This document shows, piece after piece, positions 8,236 to 15,956 of a stretch of DNA of 60,668 nt. Each line of letters begins with the position of its first letter. Within the stretch, counting starts at the first letter, position 1. This stretch comes from Gammaproteobacteria bacterium 13_2_20CM_66_19 (GTDB lineage Bacteria > Pseudomonadota > Gammaproteobacteria > Steroidobacterales > Steroidobacteraceae), in the NCBI GenBank assembly GCA_001914695.1, contig MNCZ01000017.1, positions 1 through 60,668 of the forward strand, in the 5' to 3' direction. Position numbers and translations under genes: made by a program. Below the pieces are notes generated by a model. That model was not told where the DNA came from. It saw only the letters and a list, made by a program, of their open reading frames with translations, and ran no database searches.

Positions 8236-9695
8236 GTGAGCGGCCCATGACGAGCCGAGCCCCTCTGCCGCCGCCCGTCGCGGCGCTCTTTCCGCCGCGG
8301 GACGAGCGCGAGCGGATCGATGAGCTCCTCGGCCGCGAGCTCGCCGAAGCGACCGCGCGCGTCGTCGCCGGGCCGGTCATGCCGACGCTCGAGCGGGAGA
8401 GGCTGCGCCGCGAGCTCGAGCCGTTCGATTTCGCTCGCCCGCGGCCGCTCGAGGAGCTGATCGCCTGGGCGATCGGTGTGATGGAGCAGGGGGTGGTTCA
8501 TATGAACAACCCGCGCTATTTCGGGCTCTTCAATCCGCCGGCCAGCTTTCCCTCGCAGTGCGCCGATCGCATCTCGGGAGCCTTCAACCCGCAGCTTGCG
8601 AGCTCGGGCTCCTCTCCCGCCCCGGTCGAGATCGAGGCGCACGTGATCCGTGCTTTCGCGCGCCGCGCGGGACTTCCGGCGGCGAGCGGCGGGCACTTCA
8701 CCACCAGCGGCTCGGAAGCCAACTACACCGCACTCGTCTGCGCACTCACCAGGGCAGAGCCGCGCTTCGGCACCGACGGCGTGCGGGCCTTCCCCGGCCC
8801 GGTGGCGATGTATACCTCGCGCGCCTGCCAGCCGGCCTGGTTCAAGATCGCGCATCACGCCGGGATCGGACGCGCGGCGCTCAAGCTCATCGACACCGAC
8901 GGCAGCGGCCGCATGCACGTCGCCGCGCTCGAGGCAGCCGTGAAGCGCGATCGCGCGGCAGGGGTCGTCCCGGTGCTCGTCTCGCCGACCGCGGGGACCA
9001 CCGGAGCGGGGATGATCGATCCGCTCGCCGAGTGTGCGCGCATCGCGCGCGAGCACGGCGCCTGGTACCACGTCGATGCGGCCTGGGGCGGGGCGGCGCT
9101 CGCCTCCGAGCGGCTGCGCGGCCTTCTCGCCGGGATCGAGACGGCGGATTCGATCACCATCGATGCCCACAAGTGGCTCGCCACCACCATGGGGTGCGGC
9201 ATGTTCATCACCCGCTACCCGCAGACACTGAGCGAAGCCTTTCGGGTCACGGCGGAATTCATGCCCTCGAGCGACACCCAGCTCGACCCCTACCTCAATT
9301 CCCTGCAGTGGTCGCGGCGCTTCATGGGGCTGCGGCTGTTCCTGTCGCTCGCCGCCGGAGGCTGGGAGGGCTACGCGGCGCACGTGGAGCGAGCCGCGGC
9401 CGTGATCGAGCGGGTGAAAGAGGGGCTGTCGGCGCGCGGCTGGACGATCGCCAACGACTCGGCGCTCGCGGTGCTGTGCGCCCTGCCGCCGCCGGGCGCA
9501 CCCCCCGTGCGCGAGATCGTCCGCCGGATGCTCGAGTCCGCGCGCGCCTGGGCCGCGGTCGCGATCCACGAAGGGCGGGACGTGGTCAGGATCTGCGCGA
9601 CGCACGGCGAGACGTCCGAGGGCGATGTCGAGGCGCTCGTCGGCGCTCTCGAGGCGGCATGCTTGGAACCCACCGTCGCTGAGGTTCCGCGATGA
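8232..9695 (+). CDS. Group II pyridoxal-dependent amino acid decarboxylase
   Basis: PLP enzyme of 487 residues in the aromatic-L-amino-acid/diaminobutyrate decarboxylase group. Visible motifs are FTTSGSEANYTAL (phosphate and ring binding), SPTAGTTGAG, HVDAAWGG with the pyridine-N Asp, and the Schiff-base Lys K314 in DAHKWLATT. The GTG start overlaps the metY stop (GTGA), and its own end overlaps the next gene by 4 bp, so metY, this gene and the aldo/keto reductase form one operon. The substrate amino acid cannot be assigned. Coupling to metY suggests a non-standard or sulfur-containing amino acid, which is inference only. Confidence 0.85.
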   Translation: MSERPMTSRAPLPPPVAALFPPRDERERIDELLGRELAEATARVVAGPVMPTLERERLRRELEPFDFARPRPLEELIAWAIGVMEQGVVHMNNPRYFGLFNPPASFPSQCADRISGAFNPQLASSGSSPAPVEIEAHVIRAFARRAGLPAASGGHFTTSGSEANYTALVCALTRAEPRFGTDGVRAFPGPVAMYTSRACQPAWFKIAHHAGIGRAALKLIDTDGSGRMHVAALEAAVKRDRAAGVVPVLVSPTAGTTGAGMIDPLAECARIAREHGAWYHVDAAWGGAALASERLRGLLAGIETADSITIDAHKWLATTMGCGMFITRYPQTLSEAFRVTAEFMPSSDTQLDPYLNSLQWSRRFMGLRLFLSLAAGGWEGYAAHVERAAAVIERVKEGLSARGWTIANDSALAVLCALPPPGAPPVREIVRRMLESARAWAAVAIHEGRDVVRICATHGETSEGDVEALVGALEAACLEPTVAEVPR

Positions 9696-10813
9696 CGATA
9701 CGGAGTGAGTCCGGTCTGACACGTCGGACGTTGTTGACGGGAGGCGCGTTCGCGGGCCTCCTGGCTGCTGGCGCGCTGGGGCGGGCCTGGCAAGAGTTGC
9801 AGCGTTTGAAGTACGACCCCGAGACAGAGCTTCCTTCGACAGCTCCGGAGGTCGTTGCGCGGGTGGGCGCCATGCCCTATCGGCGCTTCGGGGCCACTGG
9901 TTTGCAGGTTTCGGAGATCGGTTTTGGCGCTTGGGCTATCGGTGGGAAGGCGTACGGCGCCGTCGACGTCAAGGACTCGCTCAGGGCTCTGGCACGGGCC
10001 GAGGAGCTGGGCTGCAATCTCGTCGATACGGCTTCGGCGACGGTCTACGGGGACTCGGAGCTCGTCTTAGGGGAGTTTCTGCGCGAACGTCGCAGCCGTT
10101 GGATCGTCGCGACCAAGTACTCCTTCCAGCCCGAGGGCATGACCGCGACGCTGGAGGCGCAGCTCAAGCGCCTCGGCACCGATGCGATCGACTTTTATCA
10201 GCTGCATTGGCTGCCTGGGGACCCTCACCTGTACGACGAGCTGTACGGACTCAAGAAGGCCGGCAAGGTGCGCTTCATCGGTGCCTCGATCTATGCGGCC
10301 AGTGATATCGACCATGTCATCGACCACTTGCACCTCGACGGCGTGCAGCTGCCCTTCAGTCTCCTCGATCCCGATCCGTTTCTGCTGCGGGTCGACCGGT
10401 TGCGGCAGAGGGGTCTGGCGGTCCTCATTCGCTCTGCGCTGAAGGAAGGCTTCCTTACGGGCAAATTCCGACGCGATGCGACCTTCCCCGACCCGAACGA
10501 CCAGCGGCATAGCTGGAGCGCGGAGAAAATCTCGCGCACGTTCGATGAGGTCGAGCGGTTTAGATTCCTGGAGGCGGATGCCGGATCGCTGTTGCGAGCC
10601 GCCGTGGCCTATCCGTTGTCCTACCCGGAGGTGTCGTCGGTTCTGCTCGGGACGAAGACCGCGGCTCAGGCGGAGAGCAACTTCCATGAGATCCCGGGTG
10701 CGCGCCTCAGCACCCCCAGTCTGCACAGGATACTGACGCTACAGGACGAGATGGATGCAGGTGGCCGGCGCAGGCCGGGGGCGCTCGTCCGTCGAGTGCT
10801 GGGTTTGTCGTGA
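9692..10813 (+). CDS. Aldo/keto reductase with a Tat-type signal
   Basis: Aldo/keto reductase of 373 residues preceded by an N-terminal twin-arginine-like signal (TRRTLLTGG at about 10-18, then a hydrophobic stretch GAFAGLLAAGALG). The catalytic tetrad can be followed: Asp in NLVDTA, Tyr in TVYGDSE, Lys in VATKYSF and His in QLHWLP. The enzyme family uses NAD(P)H, which is not thought to be available outside the cytoplasm, so export would be odd; the protein might stay tethered on the inside or use another cofactor. It overlaps the decarboxylase by 4 bp. Base composition is slightly lower in G+C than the flanking genes, with more TTG and GTT codons. Confidence 0.85.
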   Translation: MTIRSESGLTRRTLLTGGAFAGLLAAGALGRAWQELQRLKYDPETELPSTAPEVVARVGAMPYRRFGATGLQVSEIGFGAWAIGGKAYGAVDVKDSLRALARAEELGCNLVDTASATVYGDSELVLGEFLRERRSRWIVATKYSFQPEGMTATLEAQLKRLGTDAIDFYQLHWLPGDPHLYDELYGLKKAGKVRFIGASIYAASDIDHVIDHLHLDGVQLPFSLLDPDPFLLRVDRLRQRGLAVLIRSALKEGFLTGKFRRDATFPDPNDQRHSWSAEKISRTFDEVERFRFLEADAGSLLRAAVAYPLSYPEVSSVLLGTKTAAQAESNFHEIPGARLSTPSLHRILTLQDEMDAGGRRRPGALVRRVLGLS

Positions 10814-10823
10814 TCGCGGACGG

Positions 10824-10840
10824 CGAGGGTCTAACCCTCG
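10824..10840. terminator. Hairpin between convergent operons
   Basis: A perfect 7-bp stem (CGAGGGT/ACCCTCG) with a 3-nt loop sits exactly where the reductase gene and the carrier-protein gene converge; the loop is the carrier-protein stop codon. There is no T-tract on either side, so it may be a weak bidirectional terminator or simply a protective 3' hairpin. Confidence 0.4.
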
Positions 10841-11115
10841 GCGGCGAGCAGCCGCCTCACCAGCGCCTCAACCGAATTGATCGAGCGGAAGTTCTCCGGC
10901 GTGATCTCGTTCTGGGGAATGCTGAGATCGAACTCCACCTCGACCGACAACATCAGGCTCACCATCTTGAGAGAGCTCACGCCGAGCTCACTCAGCGCGG
11001 CCTCCGGCGCGAGGCTCGGTCCTGCGCCCGGTCTATCGAGGACCTTCTCGACGAGGCCGAGCAGCCGGTGGCGCAGCGCGAACTGCGGCTTTGGATCCTC
11101 GGCAGCCGGGCTCAT
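10831..11115 (-). CDS. Carrier protein of the amino acid:[carrier protein] ligase system
   Basis: A 94-residue carrier protein. The attachment site is atypical: LGVSSLKMV with S48 as the probable phosphopantetheine Ser (SSL in place of DSL). The following region (FDLSIPQNEITPENFRSI) has the E-I-T-P-E-N-F wording seen in carrier proteins that accompany seryl-tRNA-synthetase-like ligases. Its ATG overlaps the stop of the MetA-like gene (ATGA), so the two are translationally coupled. A ligase gene of the matching type lies 2.3 kb away in the divergent operon. Expected role: hold an amino acid as a thioester for modification. No NRPS modules are nearby. Confidence 0.85.
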   Translation of the reverse strand: MSPAAEDPKPQFALRHRLLGLVEKVLDRPGAGPSLAPEAALSELGVSSLKMVSLMLSVEVEFDLSIPQNEITPENFRSINSVEALVRRLLAAEG

Positions 11116-12122
11116 GGCCCGGCCAATGATACTTCTTCCGCGCTGCTCGCTCTGGCGGCGGCAATGAAATCAAGCCAGTTGCGGTAGAGGGTGACGGCGG
11201 CGGGGCGCCAGGTGTTGCGAAGCGTCGCGGCCGCGGCGGCAAACGGAAAGTCCTCGAGGAGTGCGGGCGAGCGCTCCCCGAGTGCGCGTGCCTCGAATGC
11301 CTCGAGGAGCTCGCGCCCCTCGGCACTCAGATACCCCTGCGGCAGCGTCGGGTAGTGAGACTGCTGGCCATTGAGATAGCGCCCCACATCGCGCCGGTAT
11401 TCCTTGAGGAGAGTCGTGTCTTCGTACTCCGGATGGCCCTGGAAGAAGAGCATGAGACTCTGGTCGTGGCGCACGAAGGCGTCGGCGCCGCTCTCGGGGG
11501 AGAAGCTGAGGATCTCGTAGCCGGCCGCGCGCAGCGCCTCGACCGGCAGCTCGTTCCAGCGCGAGTGCGGCATGGGGAGTGGCGCGCTCACACCGTCGAG
11601 CAGCGCATGGCCGGCGAGAATGTCGTGCGCAAACACCCCACAGCGTTTCTCGGCGAGGCGTCGCCGCTGAATGCCGTCGATACTCTCGACGACCGCGTGC
11701 GCCGCGAGGCATGACCAGATGCTCGCCACCGCGTGCTCCTCCGCCCAGGTGATCAGCTCGACCAGGCGCCTCCAATAGGGCTCATCGGCCAGGCGAGCGG
11801 CGATCGGCTCGGTACCGGTGACGATGAGCGCGTCGGGCTCCGCGGCGAGGAGCGTCTCGATCGGCCAGTAGCCGCGCGCGATGCGCGCGCGGGCGTCCGG
11901 GCCGCGCGGCACCTCCGGCAGTGACGAGAAGCGCAGCTGCACCGAGTGCCTCCCGGCTGCGGCTGCGAGCAGGGCGGAGAACTGTGCCTCGGTGGAGGCG
12001 AGCGCCGCGTCCGGCATGTTGTTGACCAGGCCGACGAATATCGCGCCGTCGCACCGGGTGGACGACACGGGGGCGCGCCGGGGGTGGGGTGGGGCGGTGT
12101 GCGCCTCGATCTCTACCGACAT
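11112..12122 (-). CDS. MetA-family (homoserine O-succinyltransferase-like) protein
   Basis: Class-I-amidotransferase-fold acyltransferase of 336 residues related to MetA. The nucleophile is C138 (IWSCLAAHA), with H230 and E232 in FFQGHPEYE, and the conserved PHSRWNE is at 185-191; the Cys-to-His spacing is as in E. coli MetA. The loop that sets acyl-donor choice in MetA reads VTGTEPIAAR, and the aligned position has Ile, neither the Gly of succinyl-CoA enzymes nor the Glu of acetyl-CoA enzymes. Coupling to a carrier-protein gene suggests the acyl partner may be carrier-bound and not CoA. It could still make O-acylhomoserine for the MetY encoded nearby. Function beyond the family is unproven. 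Confidence 0.75.
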   Translation of the reverse strand: MSVEIEAHTAPPHPRRAPVSSTRCDGAIFVGLVNNMPDAALASTEAQFSALLAAAAGRHSVQLRFSSLPEVPRGPDARARIARGYWPIETLLAAEPDALIVTGTEPIAARLADEPYWRRLVELITWAEEHAVASIWSCLAAHAVVESIDGIQRRRLAEKRCGVFAHDILAGHALLDGVSAPLPMPHSRWNELPVEALRAAGYEILSFSPESGADAFVRHDQSLMLFFQGHPEYEDTTLLKEYRRDVGRYLNGQQSHYPTLPQGYLSAEGRELLEAFEARALGERSPALLEDFPFAAAAATLRNTWRPAAVTLYRNWLDFIAAARASSAEEVSLAGP

Positions 12123-12164
12123 GGGTTTTCAGCTCAGGGGTTGTGACGCCGGCCAATAGTCAGA

Positions 12165-12205
12165 AAGACCTATGTGTCTTCATTCTCCAGCATTGTTTTA
12201 ACAAT
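12165..12205. promoter_or_regulatory. Divergent promoter region with two palindromes
   Basis: The 121-bp gap between the MetA-like gene (minus) and the flavoprotein gene (plus) is the most AT-rich stretch nearby. It holds a perfect palindrome ATTGTT-TT-AACAAT at 12192-12205, overlapping a possible -10 element (AATATAAG), and a weaker inverted repeat AAGAC-CTATGT-GTCTT at 12165-12180. Its position suggests one regulator controlling both operons of the carrier-protein system. No regulator gene lies within the locus. Confidence 0.5.
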
Positions 12206-12243
12206 ATAAGTTGAGCCAGTGAGCCGGGAGGTTCATTAGCTTG

Positions 12244-13455
12244 ATGGAAGCTCAGCTGCTGACGGAGGTGGCCCGCGGAATCGGCGGCGCCGCGACCGGC
12301 GATCCCGGGGTGCGTGCCCAGCGCGTTGCGCAGGTTGCGGCCCAACACGCGGTCGAGGTCGACAGCGCCGCCCGATTCCCCCACGAGGCCGCGGCCGCGC
12401 TCAAGGCCGAGCGACTGCTCGGTATCCTGGTACCGAAGTCGCTCGGTGGGGAGGGCCTCGCGCTCGGCGACGTGGCCGACATCTGCTTCCTCCTCGGGCA
12501 GTCCTGCTCATCGACCGCCATGATTTACGCGATGCACCAGGTGAAGATCGGGTGCATCACGCGTCACATGGGAAGGAGCCGCGCGCTCGAGCGCATCCTG
12601 ACCGCGCTGTGCGCCGAGCAGCTGCTGCTCGCGTCCTCGACGACCGAGGGGCAGGGCGGGGGCAACATCCGCTCGAGCGAGGCGCCGGTCGAGCACCACG
12701 ACGGCGGGCGCATCAGTCTCGAGCGCCGCGCGAGCGTCATTTCCTACGGCGCCCACGCGGACGGCGTCGTCACCACGGCCCGCCGCGCTGCCGATGCCGC
12801 CCCGTCCGATCAGGTGCTGATCGCCTTCCTCAAGAGCGACTACACGCTGACCCGCCTGCAGGGCTGGGACGCGCTCGGCATGCGCGGCACCTGCAGCGAG
12901 GGCTACACGCTCAAGGCGCAGGGGGACGCCGGGCAGATTCTGCCCGAGCCCTACGAGGTGATTCACTCGCGCACCATGGTGCCCTTCGCACACCTGCTGT
13001 GGGGCTCAGTGTGGGCGGGCATAGCCGCCGGCGCGACGCAACGCGCGCAGGCCTTCATCCGCAACGCCATGCGTCACGGCAACGGACAGCTGCCGCCCGG
13101 CGCCCCCCAGTTCACCAAGGCGCTGACGACGCTGCGGACGCTGCGCAGCATGCTGGCCACGTCGCTCCGCAGCTACGAGAACTGCATGCACGACCCGAAG
13201 GCGCTCGCCGCGCTCGACTTTCAGACCCTGATCACGCTCACCAAGGTCGAGGCCTCGGAGCTCGCCGCCGCGACCGTGATGAGCGCCATGCGGGCCTGCG
13301 GCCTCTCGGGCTATCGCAATGACGGCGACTACACGATCGGACGATACCTGCGCGACGTGTTGTCCTCACCCATCATGATCAACAACGACCGCATCCTGGC
13401 CAACCTGGCGCCTTCGGCGCTCGTGAGCCCGATTCCGAGGTTCCTCCGCGAATGA
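12244..13455 (+). CDS. Acyl-CoA dehydrogenase-like flavoprotein
   Basis: FAD-dependent protein of about 403 residues with the three-domain acyl-CoA dehydrogenase fold: N-terminal helical part (FPHEAAAALKAERLLGILVP), middle beta domain (ASSTTEGQGGGNIRSSEAPV and ALGMRGTCSEGYTL), C-terminal helical bundle. The usual catalytic-base Glu near the C-terminus is not in its normal motif; the region reads SSPIMINNDRIL, as in the monooxygenase or oxidase side branches. ATG 12244 is preferred over TTG 12241; GGGAGG lies about 12 bp upstream. It overlaps the ligase gene by 4 bp. A likely role is oxidation of the carrier-bound aminoacyl group, as acyl-CoA-dehydrogenase-like enzymes do to prolyl-carrier proteins in pyrrole pathways; that parallel is inference. 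Confidence 0.82.
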   Translation: MEAQLLTEVARGIGGAATGDPGVRAQRVAQVAAQHAVEVDSAARFPHEAAAALKAERLLGILVPKSLGGEGLALGDVADICFLLGQSCSSTAMIYAMHQVKIGCITRHMGRSRALERILTALCAEQLLLASSTTEGQGGGNIRSSEAPVEHHDGGRISLERRASVISYGAHADGVVTTARRAADAAPSDQVLIAFLKSDYTLTRLQGWDALGMRGTCSEGYTLKAQGDAGQILPEPYEVIHSRTMVPFAHLLWGSVWAGIAAGATQRAQAFIRNAMRHGNGQLPPGAPQFTKALTTLRTLRSMLATSLRSYENCMHDPKALAALDFQTLITLTKVEASELAAATVMSAMRACGLSGYRNDGDYTIGRYLRDVLSSPIMINNDRILANLAPSALVSPIPRFLRE

Positions 13456-14408
13456 GCGCCGCCCACCCGGAGCCCCTGCGCGCGAGTGCGTCACGGGCTC
13501 ACGAGGGCGCCGAGGCGCCCGATCCGCTCTCCGGCCTTGCGCCGGCGCTCTTCATGGGGCTCGGGTCCGACGGGGTCTACGCCCGCACGGCACTCTACGA
13601 GCGCGTGTTGGAGCGTCTCGCGGCGCTGATCGATCGACTGCGGGATGTGCGCGCCGAGGTGCTGCGCTTCCCGCCCGTCATGAACCGCCGCCAGCTCGAG
13701 AGGTCGGGTTACCTGAAGAGCTTCCCGAACCTCCTCGGCTGCGTATCCGTGCTGCACGGCAGCGAGGCCGCGATCCGGGCGGCCGCCGATCGCTGCGAAA
13801 CGGGCGGCGACTGGACGGCCTCGCTCGGCGCCGCCGACCTGGTGCTGACGCCGGCGGCTTGCTATCCGCTGTATCCGCTCGTGGCCGGCCGCGGACCGCT
13901 GCCGCCCGGCGGGCTCATCTTCGACGTCGCAGCCGACTGCTTCCGTCGCGAGCCCTCGCGCATGCTCGACCGGCTGCAGTCCTTCCGGATGCGCGAGTTC
14001 GTGCGCTTCGGCTCACCGGAGGACATCGTGGCGTTCCGCGAAGGCTGGATCGCGCGCGCCCGGGAGCTCGCCGCCGAGCTCGCGCTGCCGTACGCGGTCG
14101 ACATCGCGAACGACCCGTTCTTCGGCCGAGTGGGGCAGTTGATGGCCGTGAGCCAGCTGCAGCAGTCGCTCAAATTCGAGCTGCTGATCCCCTACCACGC
14201 CCGCGCCAGGCCCACCGCCTGCATGAGCTTCAACTACCACCGTGAGCATTTCGGTCAGGTGTGGGGCATCAAGGGCAGCGGCGCGGAGCCGGCGCACACC
14301 GGCTGCGTGGCCTTCGGCATCGACCGCCTCGCCGTGGCGCTGTTCGCAAATCACGGCCTCGACCCCGATCAATGGCCGGCATCGGCGCGCCGCACGCTCG
14401 CGCTGTGA
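13452..14408 (+). CDS. Amino acid:[carrier protein] ligase, class II seryl-tRNA-synthetase homologue
   Basis: Protein of 318 residues matching the catalytic core of atypical (methanogen-type) seryl-tRNA synthetases without the tRNA-binding domain. Family landmarks: FPPVMNRRQLERSGYLKSFP (73-92), motif 2 around CFRREPSRMLDRLQSFRMRE (163-182), motif 3 HTGCVAFGIDRLAVALF (282-298). The three expected zinc ligands are C137 (LTPAACYPLYP), E182 (MREFVRFG) and C285. Characterised members activate a small amino acid with ATP and load it on a partner carrier protein, not on tRNA. The partner here is encoded at 10831-11115. ATGA overlap joins it to the flavoprotein gene. The amino acid used cannot be predicted with confidence. 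Confidence 0.88.
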   Translation: MSAAHPEPLRASASRAHEGAEAPDPLSGLAPALFMGLGSDGVYARTALYERVLERLAALIDRLRDVRAEVLRFPPVMNRRQLERSGYLKSFPNLLGCVSVLHGSEAAIRAAADRCETGGDWTASLGAADLVLTPAACYPLYPLVAGRGPLPPGGLIFDVAADCFRREPSRMLDRLQSFRMREFVRFGSPEDIVAFREGWIARARELAAELALPYAVDIANDPFFGRVGQLMAVSQLQQSLKFELLIPYHARARPTACMSFNYHREHFGQVWGIKGSGAEPAHTGCVAFGIDRLAVALFANHGLDPDQWPASARRTLAL

Positions 14409-14423
14409 GCGGCCAGTAATGCA

Positions 14424-14497
14424 CCCCACGAAATCAAGCATCACACGAACAGCGGGTGACTGCGGTCCATCAAGACGCTTGATTTCGCGGGGACCCC
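14424..14497 (-). repeat. Dispersed hairpin element, single copy
   Basis: On the minus strand two 16-nt arms, CCCCGCGAAATCAAGC and GCTTGATTTCGTGGGG, pair along their whole length with one G-T wobble and enclose 37 nt beginning GTCTTGGATGG. A GGGGT precedes the first arm. The same architecture, arm ends, wobble position and loop start occur twice at 18571-18736 on the plus strand, but three adjacent base pairs of the stem differ and remain complementary. The element lies just after the amino acid:carrier protein ligase gene. It may be a REP-like element, a bidirectional terminator or a small structured RNA. Confidence 0.8.
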
Positions 14498-14544
14498 GCT
14501 AGGCGCCGCGAATCGCCCGCCCCCCAGCTCCCGCGGGAGAGTCC

Positions 14545-15546
14545 ATGCCACTCGATCCGCGCGCCAAGCGCTTCCTCGACACTCTGGCGGCTTCGGGGGC
14601 TGCCAACACTCTCGCGCTCACGGTCGAGCAGCGCCGCCGCTCGCTCGCGCAACTGCTCAGCTTCGCCGGACCCTTGCCGACGGTCGGCGGCGTCGAGGAG
14701 CGGACTTTCCCTCGGCCCGCCTCCTCGCTCCGGGTGCGGATCTACGCGCCGGCCGGGGTCGGCGCCCACGAGGTGCTACCGGGACTCGTCTACTTTCACG
14801 GTGGGGGACTCGTCGCCGGGAGTCTCGAGACACACGACGGCATCTGCCGGGCGCTCGCCGCCGCCAGCCGCTGCCGCCTGCTCTCCGTCGATTACCGCCT
14901 CGCCCCCGAGCATTCCTTCCCGGCCGCGATCGACGATGGCCTCGCGGCGACCTGGTGGGTCGCTACCCACGCCGCCGAACTCGGGCTCGATCCCGATCGC
15001 CTCGGGGTGTGCGGCGACTCTGCGGGGGCGACGCTCGCCGCCGTCGTATGTCAGTCCGCCGCCGCCCTCGGGCAGCCGCGCCTCGCCTGTCAGTTCCTCC
15101 TCTGTCCGATCATGGATTACGCTGCGGAGAGCGACTCGCGCCGCAGCCTCGCGCAGGGTTACCTCATCGACCGGGCGACCCTCGAGCACGACCTGCGGCA
15201 CTACCTCGGTCCCGAGGCCGACCGCGCCGACCCGCGCGTCTCGCCGCTGCGCGCGCCTGGAGTCATGAATCTCCCGCCCACGGTCATCCACACCGCCGAG
15301 TTCGATCCGCTGCGCGACGAGGGGGCGGCTTACGCCGAACGGCTGCGGGAGGCGGGGGTCAAGATCACTTACCGCTGCCACCCCGGTATGATTCATCTCT
15401 TCTATGGCCTGGGTGCGCTCATTCCCTATGCCGGCGCCGCCTTCGGGCTCATGGGCGCGGATGTCGGCTCCCTGATGGCGAAGCCGGCGAAGACGATGAT
15501 CCCGGCGGGGAGAGAACTCGAAGATGAGCGGGCGCCGCCAGGTTGA
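14545..15546 (+). CDS. Alpha/beta hydrolase of the hormone-sensitive-lipase family
   Basis: Esterase-like protein of 333 residues, probably cytoplasmic. The oxyanion-hole motif is YFHGGGLVAGS, the nucleophile Ser is in CGDSAGATLAA, the acid in AEFDPLRDEG and the His in GMIHLFYG, a complete HSL-family triad. The start is ATG 14545 with GGGAGAG about 7 bp upstream. It ends 23 bp inside the next gene, so the two are cotranscribed. It follows the ligase gene at 136 bp with the hairpin element between, and may or may not belong to the same pathway; an esterase or thioesterase could release a carrier-bound product. Confidence 0.85.
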   Translation: MPLDPRAKRFLDTLAASGAANTLALTVEQRRRSLAQLLSFAGPLPTVGGVEERTFPRPASSLRVRIYAPAGVGAHEVLPGLVYFHGGGLVAGSLETHDGICRALAAASRCRLLSVDYRLAPEHSFPAAIDDGLAATWWVATHAAELGLDPDRLGVCGDSAGATLAAVVCQSAAALGQPRLACQFLLCPIMDYAAESDSRRSLAQGYLIDRATLEHDLRHYLGPEADRADPRVSPLRAPGVMNLPPTVIHTAEFDPLRDEGAAYAERLREAGVKITYRCHPGMIHLFYGLGALIPYAGAAFGLMGADVGSLMAKPAKTMIPAGRELEDERAPPG

Positions 15547-15907
15547 AGAGCTTCTGCAGGGCCTGCACGCCGCCCGTATCGAGGGCAGTCTCGAGCGGGT
15601 GTGCGCATGCTTCTCCCCCGATGCGCGGCTGCGCATCGCAGGCTCGAGCGACGGCAAGCCGATCGCGATCGCCGCCGCCGGCATCAGCCAGATCCGCCCC
15701 TGGCTTGGCATCCTGGTCAAGACCTTCCGGTTGAGCGGCTACGAACTGCGCTCGCTCACCATCGAGGGCACACGGGCCGCGGCTCACTGGCGCGTCGACA
15801 TACACTCCAAGATCACCGGCGCGATGGTCGCGACCGAGCTCGTCGATCTCATCGAGGTGCGCGACGGGCGCATCGGCTCGTTCGTCGAATTCTTCATGCC
15901 GTGCTGA
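15524..15907 (+). CDS. SnoaL/NTF2-like protein
   Basis: A 127-residue protein of the cone-shaped NTF2-like alpha+beta fold (SnoaL-like or ketosteroid-isomerase-like). Typical wording is LLQGLHAARIEGSLERVCACF followed in the C-terminal half by a beta sheet (AAAHWRVDIHSK, VDLIEVRDGRIGSFVEFF). Members bind small hydrophobic ligands and act as isomerases, cyclases or hydrolases, or only as binding subunits; no catalytic residue can be named here. It starts 23 bp inside the esterase gene, indicating coupled expression, and the GNAT gene follows 49 bp later in the same direction. Confidence 0.72.
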   Translation: MSGRRQVEELLQGLHAARIEGSLERVCACFSPDARLRIAGSSDGKPIAIAAAGISQIRPWLGILVKTFRLSGYELRSLTIEGTRAAAHWRVDIHSKITGAMVATELVDLIEVRDGRIGSFVEFFMPC

Positions 15908-15956
15908 GCGCCATGAGCGCACGCGCCGCTCGCAGCTCGAGCGGCGATGGCGGCCG

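Noticed and set aside
9692-10813. Recent horizontal acquisition of the aldo/keto reductase gene
   Set aside because: Its base composition is only slightly lower than that of its neighbours and it overlaps the decarboxylase gene by 4 bp; without codon statistics transfer cannot be claimed.
10831-14408. Housekeeping serine-tRNA ligase and fatty-acid ACP as explanation for the ligase and carrier
   Set aside because: The ligase lacks any tRNA-binding domain and is only 318 residues; the carrier has an SSL and not a DSL site and lies outside a fatty-acid cluster.
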